64,000 nt of DNA from Mauremys mutica. Its lineage: Eukaryota > Chordata > Testudines > Geoemydidae. Shown in pieces: positions 55,200 through 64,000 of this stretch; within the stretch, counting starts at the first letter, position 1, and the number at the start of each line of letters is the position of its first letter. Location: contig NC_059084.1 in the NCBI RefSeq assembly GCF_020497125.1, forward strand, positions 40,370,399 through 40,434,398, read 5' to 3'. Under the pieces are notes generated by a model. The model did no database searches and was not told the origin of the DNA. It was given only the letters and a program-made list of their open reading frames with translations. The position numbers were made by a program, and so were the translations under genes.

Positions 55200-55382
55200 A
55201 CCAGGGATTTTGCCGCCCCAAGCAACCAAAAAGAAAAAAAAGCTGCGATTGCGATCTGTGGCAATTCAGCAGGAGGTCCTTCGTTCCAAGCGGGAGTGAG
55301 GGACCCTGGATTTCCACTGAATTGCCGCCCCTCTCCAGAGTGGCCACTGCAAGCACCTGCTTGCTAAGCTTTTGCCAGCCCT
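55200..55382. repeat. Diverged relative of the 47935 MITE
   Basis: TTTTGCCGCCCCAAGCAACC, GGCAATTCAGCAGGAGGTCC and GCACCTGCTTGCTAAGC echo the MITE at 47935-48133. The ends are decayed. Confidence 0.55.
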
Positions 55383-56355
55383 GACACCAGTGTAAATAAG
55401 ATCAGAATCTAAATACCTATGCATAAATGTACAGACACATCTATCTGTCTTATACTGCTAACATCATCTTGCTATCTGAGCACATAGCACAGACTATCAA
55501 TAGCCATAGCTAAATCATTAATCGACTTCATGAACTTTCTGGTGCTTCTCCTTTTTTTCGGGATAAAAATTGTGGTTGGGGTATGAGAAGTTTGGCTTAT
55601 TTGTTTGCTTGATTGTCTCTTTTTCATGTTGTTTCATTTTATTGATTCATTGGTTGACCTGTTACTTTGTTCCAGGTGACTTTTGGGGAGTAGGAATTTG
55701 CAGGGTGGGATATGTTTGATTAAATGTGGATATCCATTTATTTTGTCATCTATTCAAGGTGTCAATGTCATAATATCTTTGAAGGGGTTTTCTGGAAGAC
55801 TTAGAGTTTTCCTTTCCCCAGTGACGAAGAATTAAAAATAGTTTCTGTAGGTGTGTGAATACCTGAGTTACTGTTTAAATGATTATTTTAATGCTGATGG
55901 GATTTTATTGTATTATTTATGATGTGTGAGGGCACCTATATCTTTATATAATTATGTGTATTATCTTTTTTATTTAAATAAATAAATACTGTATTCTTCT
56001 TGCTATGGTGATAAGGCATTTTGGAAGAGAAAACTTTTGCAATGTTTCCTAAAGACAAACTGAGTCTGGATAATAAAGCCAATTTTTTTCTTATCAAGAT
56101 ACAGCAGTGATCAATCTGGAACCGCTCATATTTTTTCTTATGTTACGCTTTGTTCCTACAGTGGTAAATAAATTGTTCTTTGTATGGTGAAGATGGACTA
56201 GTCACTCAACTTACTACTGGTCACAGCTCCTGTGGGAAGAACTGCAGGTACTGAGCATGGTGGGAGAAATCACGATGGGTGCACAAATTGCTATAGCCTG
56301 GGACTCAATTTGAGAGGGAGAATCATGTGATTCAACCCTAAGAGAGGGATAGGTA

Positions 56356-56756
56356 GGGCCGGTGCAAAGAAGTCTCACGCCCTAGGCGAAACTTCCACCT
56401 TATGCCCTCCCCAGCCCTGCGGCAGCTCCCCACCCACCCCCCTGCCCCGAGGTGCCCCCCCATGGCAGCTCCTCCCCCCTGCCCTGATGCACCCCCTCAC
56501 CACGGCAGCTCCCACCCCGGGAGCCGTGCAACACCTCCCCACCCCAGCTCACCTCTGCTCCGTGTCCTCCCCGAGCACACTGCCCCTGCTCTAATTCTCC
56601 TCCCCTCCCAGGCAAACAGGGAGAGCTCAGAGGTATGTAGTGCCCAGGGTAGGGGGATTCAGGCCCTCCCTTCTTCTCCAAGTCCCACTCCAGAGCCCTG
56701 GCGGTGGTGGGGATGCTCACCACCGAGTCAGCGCACATCCTCCTGAAACACATTGA
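56356..56756. repeat. C-rich repeat of unknown class
   Basis: Starts GGGCCGGTGCAAAGAAGTCT and ACGCCCTAGGCGAAACTTCC, then a CCCC-rich half. It marks the end of duplication unit B. I recall similar sequence as a common turtle repeat but cannot name it. Frames here are Pro/Gly-rich and not supported. Confidence 0.45.
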
Positions 56757-57163
56757 CTGGTTCCCCAGTTCACTCACCGGAGAATAGTCTACGTCCCTTG
56801 GGCTGCTTCCTACTCTTTCTCCCTCAGCGATGCTCTACGGCTCCCCCGGGTCTATGGGTCCTCAAGTGGCATAGCTCCTGTCAGAGCAGACCCTTCTCTG
56901 GGCTCCTCAGGCAGTCTGGGGTCCATCTGGAGCTTTGTGTGCTGTGTATCTGTATCTGAAGCCTGTAGCAGCTCCCTGGAGAGAGCCTGCAGTCTGCATC
57001 TTCCCCCTTCAGCAGCCTGTCTACAGTGAGTTGGGCTGCTTCCTTTTATACTCTGCCTCCAGGCTGAACATGCCCAGCAGAGTCAGAGAGCCGGGGCTTC
57101 CTCAGCCTGAAAAGCACAGTTAACCCTTTAGGGGCTGGTTCAGGATAGGTACACCCCATCACA
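56757..57163 (-). repeat. Probable LTR, minus orientation
   Basis: On the minus strand it begins TGTGATGGGGTGTACC at 57163 and has a TATA-like AGAGTATAAAAGGAAGC and a CTGCTGGGCATGTTCAGCC block. The plus-strand sequence at 57775-57830 has the matching CTGCTGGGCATGCTCTCAC and GTATAAAAGCC. The left end is uncertain. Confidence 0.5.
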
Positions 57164-57710
57164 CCTGGTCAGAAGCCTCACCGGTGAAAGTTAATTACCC
57201 AATCCGCCACATCTACAAAGGAAAGTCAACATGCACCAGCTTCTATACACTGAGCAGATTCCCCAAGCACTTCAAGCAAAACACACTTGTTTAGGTAAAA
57301 CATAAAACAGCTTAATTAACTACAGAAAGACAGATTTTAAGTGATTATAAATAATAAACGTACAGATCAAAGTTGTCTACCCGAGAAATAAAAGCAAAAT
57401 TACAATCTGAGTTCTATAAACTAGACAGGATTTAACTCAAATAATGTCTCACCGTGATGGTATAGTTCCTTCATCCACAGGCTGGGATTTCTCTTTTCAG
57501 TCTGGGACCACCTCCCTCTTTCAAAGCCTTTGTCCACAAGATGTCTTTACAGGTGTTGAGTTGTGGGGGGAGTGAGACCAAGTCATGATGTCACTTCCCC
57601 CCTTTATAGCTTCCTCCAGCTTTCTGGAAAGATCCTTTGCTATGATATGAGTAAAGCAGTCTCCATTCTCTATGTGCTCCCTCTGAGAAGCCTTCATTGT
57701 ATACAGATCC
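57164..57710. other. Gene-free stretch between opposed LTRs
   Basis: No gene seen. A+T-rich centre (57290-57450); possibly internal or LTR-derived sequence of the minus-strand element. Confidence 0.35.
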
Positions 57711-58440
57711 TGTGATAGTCCTTGGTAGTGTGGATTAACCCTTCCCTGCTAGCAGAATCAGTCACGCCCCTGAGGCTCTGCTGGGCATGCTCTCACTGGG
57801 AGTCAGGTATAAAAGCCTGCAGAGCAGCTCAGTCAGGGCTGGCGGCCAAGAAGGGAGGACGCTCAGCGGTAGCTCCAGCCCAGGAGCAGTTACAACCCTT
57901 ACCGGGGAGAGCTGAGGAGCCAGGAACCCGGACAAGAGGCTTGCAGCTATTGGAACCCCAGGAAGTGCCGGGTGCTGAGGAACCTGGAGACCCTGATGCC
58001 ACAGGGACTGCTATGGTTGGTGAACTGGTAGGAAGTGACCCAGGGAAGGTAAGGGAGTGGTACCTCCCACCACTATGAGGGCAGCATGATTCAGTAGGAT
58101 TCCCCGCTGACCATTGGTGGATCATGCCATCACTGACAGGGCCCTGGGTCAGAGCCTGGTGAAGGCGAATGGGCCCAGGATCCCCTACGGGGCATCATTA
58201 CAACTCCCCTCCCCCTTTCCTACAACATAGTTCACCTCACTTACCTCAAAGGAGATAGATGAACTCCTGCTGCTGGGCCATGCTATCCTCCTAGGGAAAG
58301 AGAATTCAGAGAGACTCCGGCCATTGGGCCAAGCTGCTTTAGTAGCTCACTATAGGGACTCTGGCTGCTAGGTCATGCTATCCCACCAGAGGAAGAAGAT
58401 TTAGAGGGACTCTAGCCATTGGGCCACACAGTCCTGACTA
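57711..58440 (+). repeat. Probable LTR and leader, plus orientation
   Basis: Begins TGTGATAGTCCTTGG, has GTATAAAAGCCTGCAGAGC near 57807 as TATA-like box and then CTCAGTCAGGGCTGG. After about 58200 an imperfect tandem phrase (GGGACTCTGGCTGC, GGGACTCTAGCCATTGGGCC) recurs three times, like a leader region. No gag frame follows. Confidence 0.45.
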
Positions 58441-58689
58441 CTGGAGAGTTAGTAGAACCAACGTAGACACAGGGAGGTGGGGTTACCCTAGCCCTCCTCG
58501 TATCAAATGGGTTGACAATGTACAAAACCTGCAACAGGCTGGTTGTGGGTGTTTGCAATCTTAGAATATATTTCAGTAACACACACATAGCAAACTTCAT
58601 AACTTCCCATACAGTGATTGCACATACAATGCAACAGGATATTAATGTTTTTTTGATATTAAGATTTTTGAAATGACAACTCACAATGC

Positions 58690-59085
58690 ATACTTTCTAT
58701 CATAGTCATATCACCATGGAAAATATGGGGGTGCCAGGGTACAGTTTTGGAGCACAGAGTGTCACAGGGACATGATAGCAGTGTCCAAGTACATAAACGG
58801 TTGTTACAAGGAGGAGGGAGAAAATTTGTTCTCCTCAACCCTTTCTGCAATGGGCTTAAATTGCAGAAAGGGCAGTTTAGGTTGGACATTAGGGAAAACC
58901 TCTTAACTCTCAGGATAGTTAAGCATTGGAATAAATTGCCTAGAAAGGTTGTGGAATCGTCATCACTGGAGATTTTTAAGAGCAGGTTAGACAAACACCT
59001 GTCAGGGATGGTCTAGATAATACTTAGTCCTGCCACGAGTGCAGGGGACTGGACTAGTCCTACGATTCTATGATTCTATAATAAA
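58690..59085 (+). repeat. CR1 LINE 3' end
   Basis: The 3' coding part translates to GGRKFVLLNPF, LQKGQFRLDIRENLLTLRIV and LEIFKSRLDKHLSGMV, followed by GACTAGTCCTACGATTCTAT and a GATTCTATAA terminus. Truncated and inactive. Confidence 0.85.
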
Positions 59086-61019
59086 TATAGAAATAGGTCC
59101 CCTGTTGCACTCATATGGTGGTCACCATCTTGGCTGATACCCTGTAGTTACACAGGGACTTTCAGACATAAAGGCAGGAGTCCCTGCAGCTTGATCTAAA
59201 GAGGCAGGCTCCCTGGTAGGGGTGTAACAGACTCATGGGCTCTGGGGATTGGGCGCAGAAGGGATTTGTAACACATGAAGACCAGTGGATATCTATGAGT
59301 GACTCTGTGAGGCTGCTTTATCTGAACTGAAATCACCTCGCATGCCCTGGAGCCCAGGGCTGCACAGACATTCCCACTAATCCCATGTCATTGTTATTGC
59401 AGTTTATTCTCAGGTACACACGGTCAGGGCCAATGAGAAGGGGGAGAAGCCACCACAAATTACCGGGGCCTGGTGGTCCGGAAGAGGGCCCGGGGCCCGA
59501 CTTCCCCAGCTTTATCAGCCCTGTTTAGGCAGTCCGCCCTTGCTAAGGGGCCCAAAGTTTTTTTCACCAGGGCCCGAACCCGCTCTCAGCTGCCTGCACA
59601 CAGTCACTCAGATTCTCACACTCCAGAAGTGTGCAGGTAACCCAGGCTAACACAGTGTGGCTCCTTGTCCCCCTCTAGTGGTCAGAGCTTGTACAGCAGC
59701 TTATGAGTCTTCTATTGCCTCTGTACTAGGTCACTCAGTGCTTGTAGCTTAGGCAGTATGGGATCCTGCTTGAAAATCGACAGGCTCTGAGTTCAAGCCC
59801 TATGTAGCTTCTATCAAGGGACATTAACATCTAGTGCCACACAACAGCATACAACCGCCCCCTTCCCCCAAACTACTGCACAGCCCACATAAACACAAAC
59901 TCACAGTAGTGTGTCTGCATGCAAACACACAATTGTGTTCAGGTCATGTACACATGTAAAACCACAACAGTGTCGAGTCTAGATTTACACTGGTATAATC
60001 AGCATGCAGCTCTAAAGGCTTATCTGCAAAGTGAGAGGCAAGCCGTAACTCACAGCAGTGTGGTTGTCAACCAACGTATTCATAGATTCTCAGGCCAGAA
60101 GGGACCATTGTGATCATCCAGTCTGACTTCTTGACCACAAAACTTGGTAAATGTTTCCAGTGGTTAAGAATTTACACCTTATTTGTACTCTGAATTTGTC
60201 TAACTTCAACTTTCAGTCTTTGGATCATGTTATACCTTTGGTTGCTAGACCGGAGAGCCCATTATGAAGTATTTGTTCCTGTGTAGGTACTTGTAGACTG
60301 TGCTTAAGTTAGCCCTTTACATTTTCTTTGTTAAGCTGAATAAATTCAGCTCCTTGGTATTCAAACGTACAGGTCAGATCCACAGCTTGTGTAAACTGGG
60401 ATGACAGCACCGGTATCAGTGAGCCCAGTCCCTGTCTGGTGTAAATGGATTTAGCTCCATTGAAATCAGGAAGCCAGATCCCCATAGGGTGTAAATTCGC
60501 TAAACATTATCAAAGTGAATAGAACTACGCTGGTTTGCTAAGGATCTAGCCCTAAATGTTAAGGTCTGATTATTTTCTCACATATGCCAGTTTTATGCCA
60601 GTCTGACTCCTTTGATGCCACATGGGACAGACTTCCAAGACTGAGCTTGGTAAGCTTATGGAGGGGATGGCATGATGAGACAGCCTACAATAGTAGGTGG
60701 CCCATCGGCAACTCCAAGTAGCAAAAATCCCCAACTCCTGGAGATGGGACACTAGATGGGGAATACAGTGAGTTACTACAAATAATTCTTTCCCAGGTTT
60801 TTACCTGATGGGTCTTGCCCACATGCTCAAGGTCTAACTGATCGCCATATTTGGAGTCAGATTGGCAGAGACCCTGGGGGATTCTCACCTTCCTCTGCAG
60901 CATAGTGCATGGGTCACATGCAGGTTTAAACTAGTGTAAATGGTTAATTCTCTGTAATTAGAAGTGTTTACATCATGATTTGAGGACGTCAGTAATTCAG
61001 CCACAGGCTAAGTGTCTAT
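59086..61019. other. Gene-free stretch with short CR1 and GTGTAAAT-type fragments
   Basis: No gene. A CR1 3' fragment in reverse (GGCCAGAAGGGACCATTGTG) is at 60078-60130. The dispersed GTGTAAAT repeat recurs at 60390-60530. GGCCCGGGGCCCGACTTCCC near 59486 is a GC-rich patch. Confidence 0.45.
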
Positions 61020-61115
61020 TACAGGAGTGGGTGAGATTCTGTGACTTGCAATGTGCAGGAGGTCAGATTAGATTATCACAATGGTCCCTTCTGACCTTAA
61101 CATCTCTGGGTCCTA
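61020..61115 (+). repeat. CR1 3' fragment
   Basis: GTGCAGGAGGTCAGATTAGA and CACAATGGTCCCTTCTGACC are the plus-strand wording of a CR1 end. Confidence 0.6.
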
Positions 61116-61462
61116 ATTTATACATACAAGGGAAATAAGCTCCCATCCTTGCTTTCTAGTGTCCATGGAACAGGTGTAAGTGGCAACACAGTTTAATAGG
61201 CATTGCTTGGGCACAGAATGAAAGGCTGATTCTTCCCTCCCATGAAGTGCACACCAGCTTATCTCCAGGATTTGGTCAGATCTTTTGCTGATGTAAAGCA
61301 ACCCAATTGCATTGACATCAGTGAAATTAATCTGGATTTGCACTGGGGGCAACTGAGAGCAGAAGCTGGTCCACTTCTGCATAAATTGTGTTGTCATGGA
61401 AATAAATGACATGGACTGGGAGACACAAACTTAAAGAGTATTTATTGGAGAAAGACAGAAAA

Positions 61463-61970
61463 TTAATTCTTGGTGAATAACTGCCCCGTAGTCAGTCTCC
61501 TCAATGAAGATTTGATCTCCTTGTTCCTCATGCTGTAGATGACCGGATTCATTATTGGAGACACCATGGAATAGAGAACAGCCACCACAAGGTGCAGACC
61601 TGATGCTGAGCAGGAGGTGGGTTTCAGGTAGGCAAAGATGCCACTGCAAACAAACAAGGAGACCACAGTGAGATGAAGGAGGCAAGCTGAGAAGGCTTTA
61701 TGCCAGCCCTGCTCAGAGGAGATTCTCAGCACTGTGTTGAAGATCTGAACATACGACACCACTATATATATATATATATATAAAGCTTAAGACTATGCAT
61801 GCACTGAAGATGAGAGCCCCAATTTTACTGAGCTACAATTCAGAGCAGGTGAGCTTCAGGAGCTAGGGGATTTCACAGAAGAACTGATCCACCATGTTAC
61901 CTCCACAGAAAGTTACTGCAAATCTGTTCCCGGTGTGCAGTGCAAAAAATTCCACTGATCCAGGCACTGC
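61463..61970 (-). pseudogene. OR14-type receptor pseudogene, 5' truncated
   Basis: On the minus strand the 3' third is open from 61762: VSYVQIFNTVLRISSEQGWH, KAFSACLLHLTVVSLFVCSG, SPIMNPVIYSMRNKEIK. Upstream a (TA)n run of about ten units (61764-61783) interrupts TM5, and before that the ECL2 region QFFCEIP is followed by an in-frame stop, then LLKLTCSEL and another stop. Recognisable sequence ends at about 61970 (SAWISGIF region of TM4). Several stops, an inserted microsatellite and missing TM1-TM3 make it a clear pseudogene, diverged from the two intact OR14 genes. Confidence 0.88.
61764..61783. repeat. (TA)n microsatellite in the OR pseudogene
   Basis: About ten TA units, located within the TM5 codons. 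Confidence 0.9.
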
Positions 61971-63195
61971 GTGTGTATGTTTCAAATTGCACATAAGTGA
62001 CATAACTGGTTATTTATCAGTGAATATTACTATGTTTGTGAGTGTACATTGACTTAGCAGAGTCCCTCTATTAAAGCCAAAAACTGCTATTTACCTGCAG
62101 CTCCTAGCCGCTAAGATAATAACCTTTTAGCGAGTTATTGAAAGGAGAGAAGTTGAAGAGTAGAACTAGTTGGGAAAGGGAGTTTCTCATCTTGTGAGGC
62201 TTTTCAAAAAATTTGAAATATTTTCCCATATGGGAAAATTGAATTATTTTTCAAACAGATAATCTGAAAGCAAAACAAAACAATAATAATAATAATAAAA
62301 ACAGATTAGGTCAAAAAAAATATTTGTCTTCCATAATTTTTATAGTTTCATAGAATTTTAGGCCAAGAGGGATGATGCAAGCAACTAGTCAGAATTTCTG
62401 TTTATCACAGGCCATTGAATCCCACCCAGTTACCCCTGTGTTGAGCCCAACGACTTCAGTTAAACTAAAACATTTCAGTCCTAAGCAGACTGCACTGTTG
62501 TGAGCCACAGGCCAAGACCTGGTCAGACTGAGGTCTCACCTGTGCCCTAGGCCCTGGCAAGGACAGGGAACAGATCAGCTGGGGCACATCCAGGTGATCC
62601 TAGCAGGCGACCTGCGCCCCATGCTCCAGGGCAAATTTTCATTTTGATTTTGACCTTTTATTTTTTACTTTTCTTTAGAATTAATTAACTGAGATTTCCA
62701 AATGATTTTTTTTTCAAATTGAAAAATGTCAAAACTGGACATTTTAACAAATTTTAACCTTCTAAAAGAAATCAAAATAGGATATTCATCAAAACCTTTG
62801 CAGCAAACAGGGTTTCCATGAATCAGCATTTTCTGATGAACAAAACCATATTGTGAGAAAATTTCCAACCTGAGTTCATAATCAGCCCACTGACTACAAT
62901 TTCTTCCTCCACTCTTAGGCCCCAACTCTGAAACATGTCCCTCCCTCCCACCGGCAGACTTCTATGTCCATGTGAATCCCCTTCAACCGGGGGCTCTCAA
63001 ACTTTTCTCAGATCACTGATCGTATCAAGATAGAGATGCCTGGTGGACACGTCCCCTCTCCATTGTGATCTCATCAACTTCTCTCCTCCCAGACACAAAT
63101 ATAGAGACCACCTCCTTTGCCCATTCAAGTTCACACAACAGCTCAACATTAACCTACTGCCTCATCTTCAGTTCAGATTCACAGGAAAAGGAAAT
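61971..63195. other. Gene-free stretch
   Basis: No gene. A reverse CR1 fragment (TTTCATAGAATTTTAGGCCA) is near 62346-62470, a short (AAT)n run at 62282-62298, and A/T-rich dispersed repeat words at 62210-62340 and 62650-62870. Confidence 0.45.
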
Positions 63196-63386
63196 TGTTG
63201 TGTATTTGGTTGTCATGGTTTTTGGTTCCTATGGTAACTGAGTTAGATTATTAGGGGATAGCTCAGCCAGCTTCAGCCGGCTGGGTGAGCTCTCTGAGTC
63301 TGTAAATAAAATGGTGGCTTTGTTAGCTGTCTGCTGTCTGGCCTCAAGTGATTTCTTCCTAAACTGGCTGCCCCCAAGGATATAAC
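63196..63386 (+). repeat. Short LTR of a Ty3-type element
   Basis: TGTTGTGTATTTGG at the start and AAGGATATAACA at the end, 191 bp. It contains a CTGTAAATAAAATGG polyadenylation-like signal near 63303. AGTGGTGACGATGG follows directly, where a primer-binding site is expected. A gag frame starts 126 bases further on. Confidence 0.7.
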
Positions 63387-63511
63387 AAGTGGTGACGATG
63401 GATGGGATCCTGGTGCTGCTCCAGTAACAGAAGGAAGTAGAAGTCAAGGTACAAAACAAACAAATAAAAATACTGCTTGTTTGCACTGACTGTGAAAGTG
63501 AAACTAAAATC

Positions 63512-63916
63512 ATGGCTATTCTGACCAGGCCACTGGAACCTTTTGATGAGAATATAGAGCAGTGGCATGTGTATACTGAGCGTTTTGAGCTTTTTGGTAT
63601 TGCAAATGACATTACAGAAACAAAGAAGGTGCCAATATTCTTAAGTGTTGTAGGGGCTAAAACCTACTCCCTGCTACGCAGCTTACTACACCCTGTTAAG
63701 CCTGAGACTAAATCTTACAGTGACATTGTGGAAATCCTGGGGTCCCATTTCTCCCCAAAACCACTGGTAATTGCTGAAAGATACAGGTTCCACAAAAGAG
63801 ACCAAAAGGAAGATGAAACAGTTGTACAATTTGTATCCATTTTAAAAAAGCTAGCAGAACACTGTGAATTTAAAGAGATGTTAAATGATGCCCTGCGTGA
63901 CAGGTTAGTGTGTGGC
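63512..63916 (+). CDS. gag: Ty3-type Gag, cut by an insertion (partial)
   Basis: From the ATG at 63512 the frame is open. It starts MAILTRPLEPFDEN, continues ERFELFGIAND, then KKVPIFLSVVGAKTYSLLRS, a SHFSPKPLVIAERYRFHKRD block and LKKLAEHCEF, ending DRLVCG. These are standard blocks of vertebrate Ty3/gypsy Gag of the Mag-like type. Directly after the Gly codon, at 63917, TGTAGTGAGGCGGCC begins, where the usual L-R-N-E continuation is missing; this looks like another insertion starting with TG. About 135 codons are Gag; the reading frame itself stays open to the window edge by chance. No other lesion seen. Confidence 0.75.
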
Positions 63917-64000
63917 TGTAGTGAGGCGGCCTGGCTCCCGGCCGCACCTGAGAGAGAGGAACCAGAACAGCCACCTCAGTGGGCGGAGCCACCAACACTT
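63917..64000. mobile_element. Start of an element inserted into gag
   Basis: Begins TGTAGTGAGGCGGCCTGGC, GC-rich, unlike Gag coding sequence; the TG start suggests an LTR. Too short here to classify. Confidence 0.4.

Larger units (their letters stand above)
47715..56350 (+). repeat. OR14 duplication unit B (with later insertions)
   Basis: Paralogous to 41800-46660. It is longer because of a hAT MITE (47935-48133), a solo LTR (49141-49906) and a PIF/Harbinger-like element that contains a Penelope-like element (52219-55181). Collinear landmarks are listed under unit A. Flanking similarity is high but interrupted. Confidence 0.75.

Noticed and set aside
56400..56777. Pro-rich and Gly-rich frames
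   Set aside because: C-rich repeat with no start context or family resemblance.

Overview
This window is vertebrate nuclear DNA, most likely from a cryptodiran turtle. The main reasons are two copies of what looks like the tortoise tRNA-derived Cry I SINE, many CR1 LINE 3' ends with the ATTCTATGA-type terminus, Penelope-like elements with a GIY-YIG endonuclease, Ty3 elements of the Gmr1 type with a SCAN-like Gag, and single-exon odorant receptor genes of the OR14 type that is greatly expanded in sauropsids. No bacterial gene, operon, CRISPR array or tRNA/rRNA gene was seen. Family names are from recall, since no database could be searched.

Host genes are all olfactory receptors (OR), each a single coding exon behind a pyrimidine-rich splice acceptor. 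There are four full-length frames: 10361-11299 (+, family-4-like), 24976-25959 (-, family-11-like, with DRY changed to DWY), 44593-45543 (+, OR14) and 51094-52026 (+, OR14, with DRY changed to DRH). There are also four broken copies: 36469-37408 (+, nonsense plus frameshift), 43018-43186 (+, 5' fragment), 49109-49140 plus 49907-49922 (+, tiny remnant split by a solo LTR) and 61463-61970 (-, OR14 pseudogene).

Layout. 1-2787: 5' end of a Ty3 element on the minus strand (open SCAN-like gag, leader, 5' LTR), inserted into an older LTR. 2980-6735: a second, decayed Gmr1-type element with integrase upstream of reverse transcriptase. 7.7-9.7 kb: tRNA-like repeat, (CTTT)n and a kilobase of AATAAATG-like sequence. 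10.3-11.3 kb: first OR gene. 11.3-20 kb: CR1 pieces, LTRs, SINEs, a degenerate minisatellite and a hAT-type element nested in another, both with perfect 8-bp target duplications. 20.6-22.1 kb: Penelope-like element with one in-frame stop. 25 kb: minus-strand OR. 36.5 kb: OR pseudogene. 38.4-39.3 kb: solo LTR with a 5-bp target duplication. 41.8-56.35 kb: a duplicated OR14 block. Each unit holds a broken OR, then a full OR, then a shared 3' flank; later insertions separate the units. 56.4-63.2 kb: opposed LTRs, CR1 fragments and an OR14 pseudogene. 63.2-64 kb: 5' end of another Ty3-type element whose gag is cut by a further insertion.

The receptors do not form an operon. Each is its own transcription unit, expected to be expressed singly in olfactory neurons. 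The clearest history is a two-step OR14 duplication followed by insertions (CR1, hAT MITE, solo LTR, PIF/Harbinger-like element carrying a Penelope-like element) that differ between the copies and so give relative dates.
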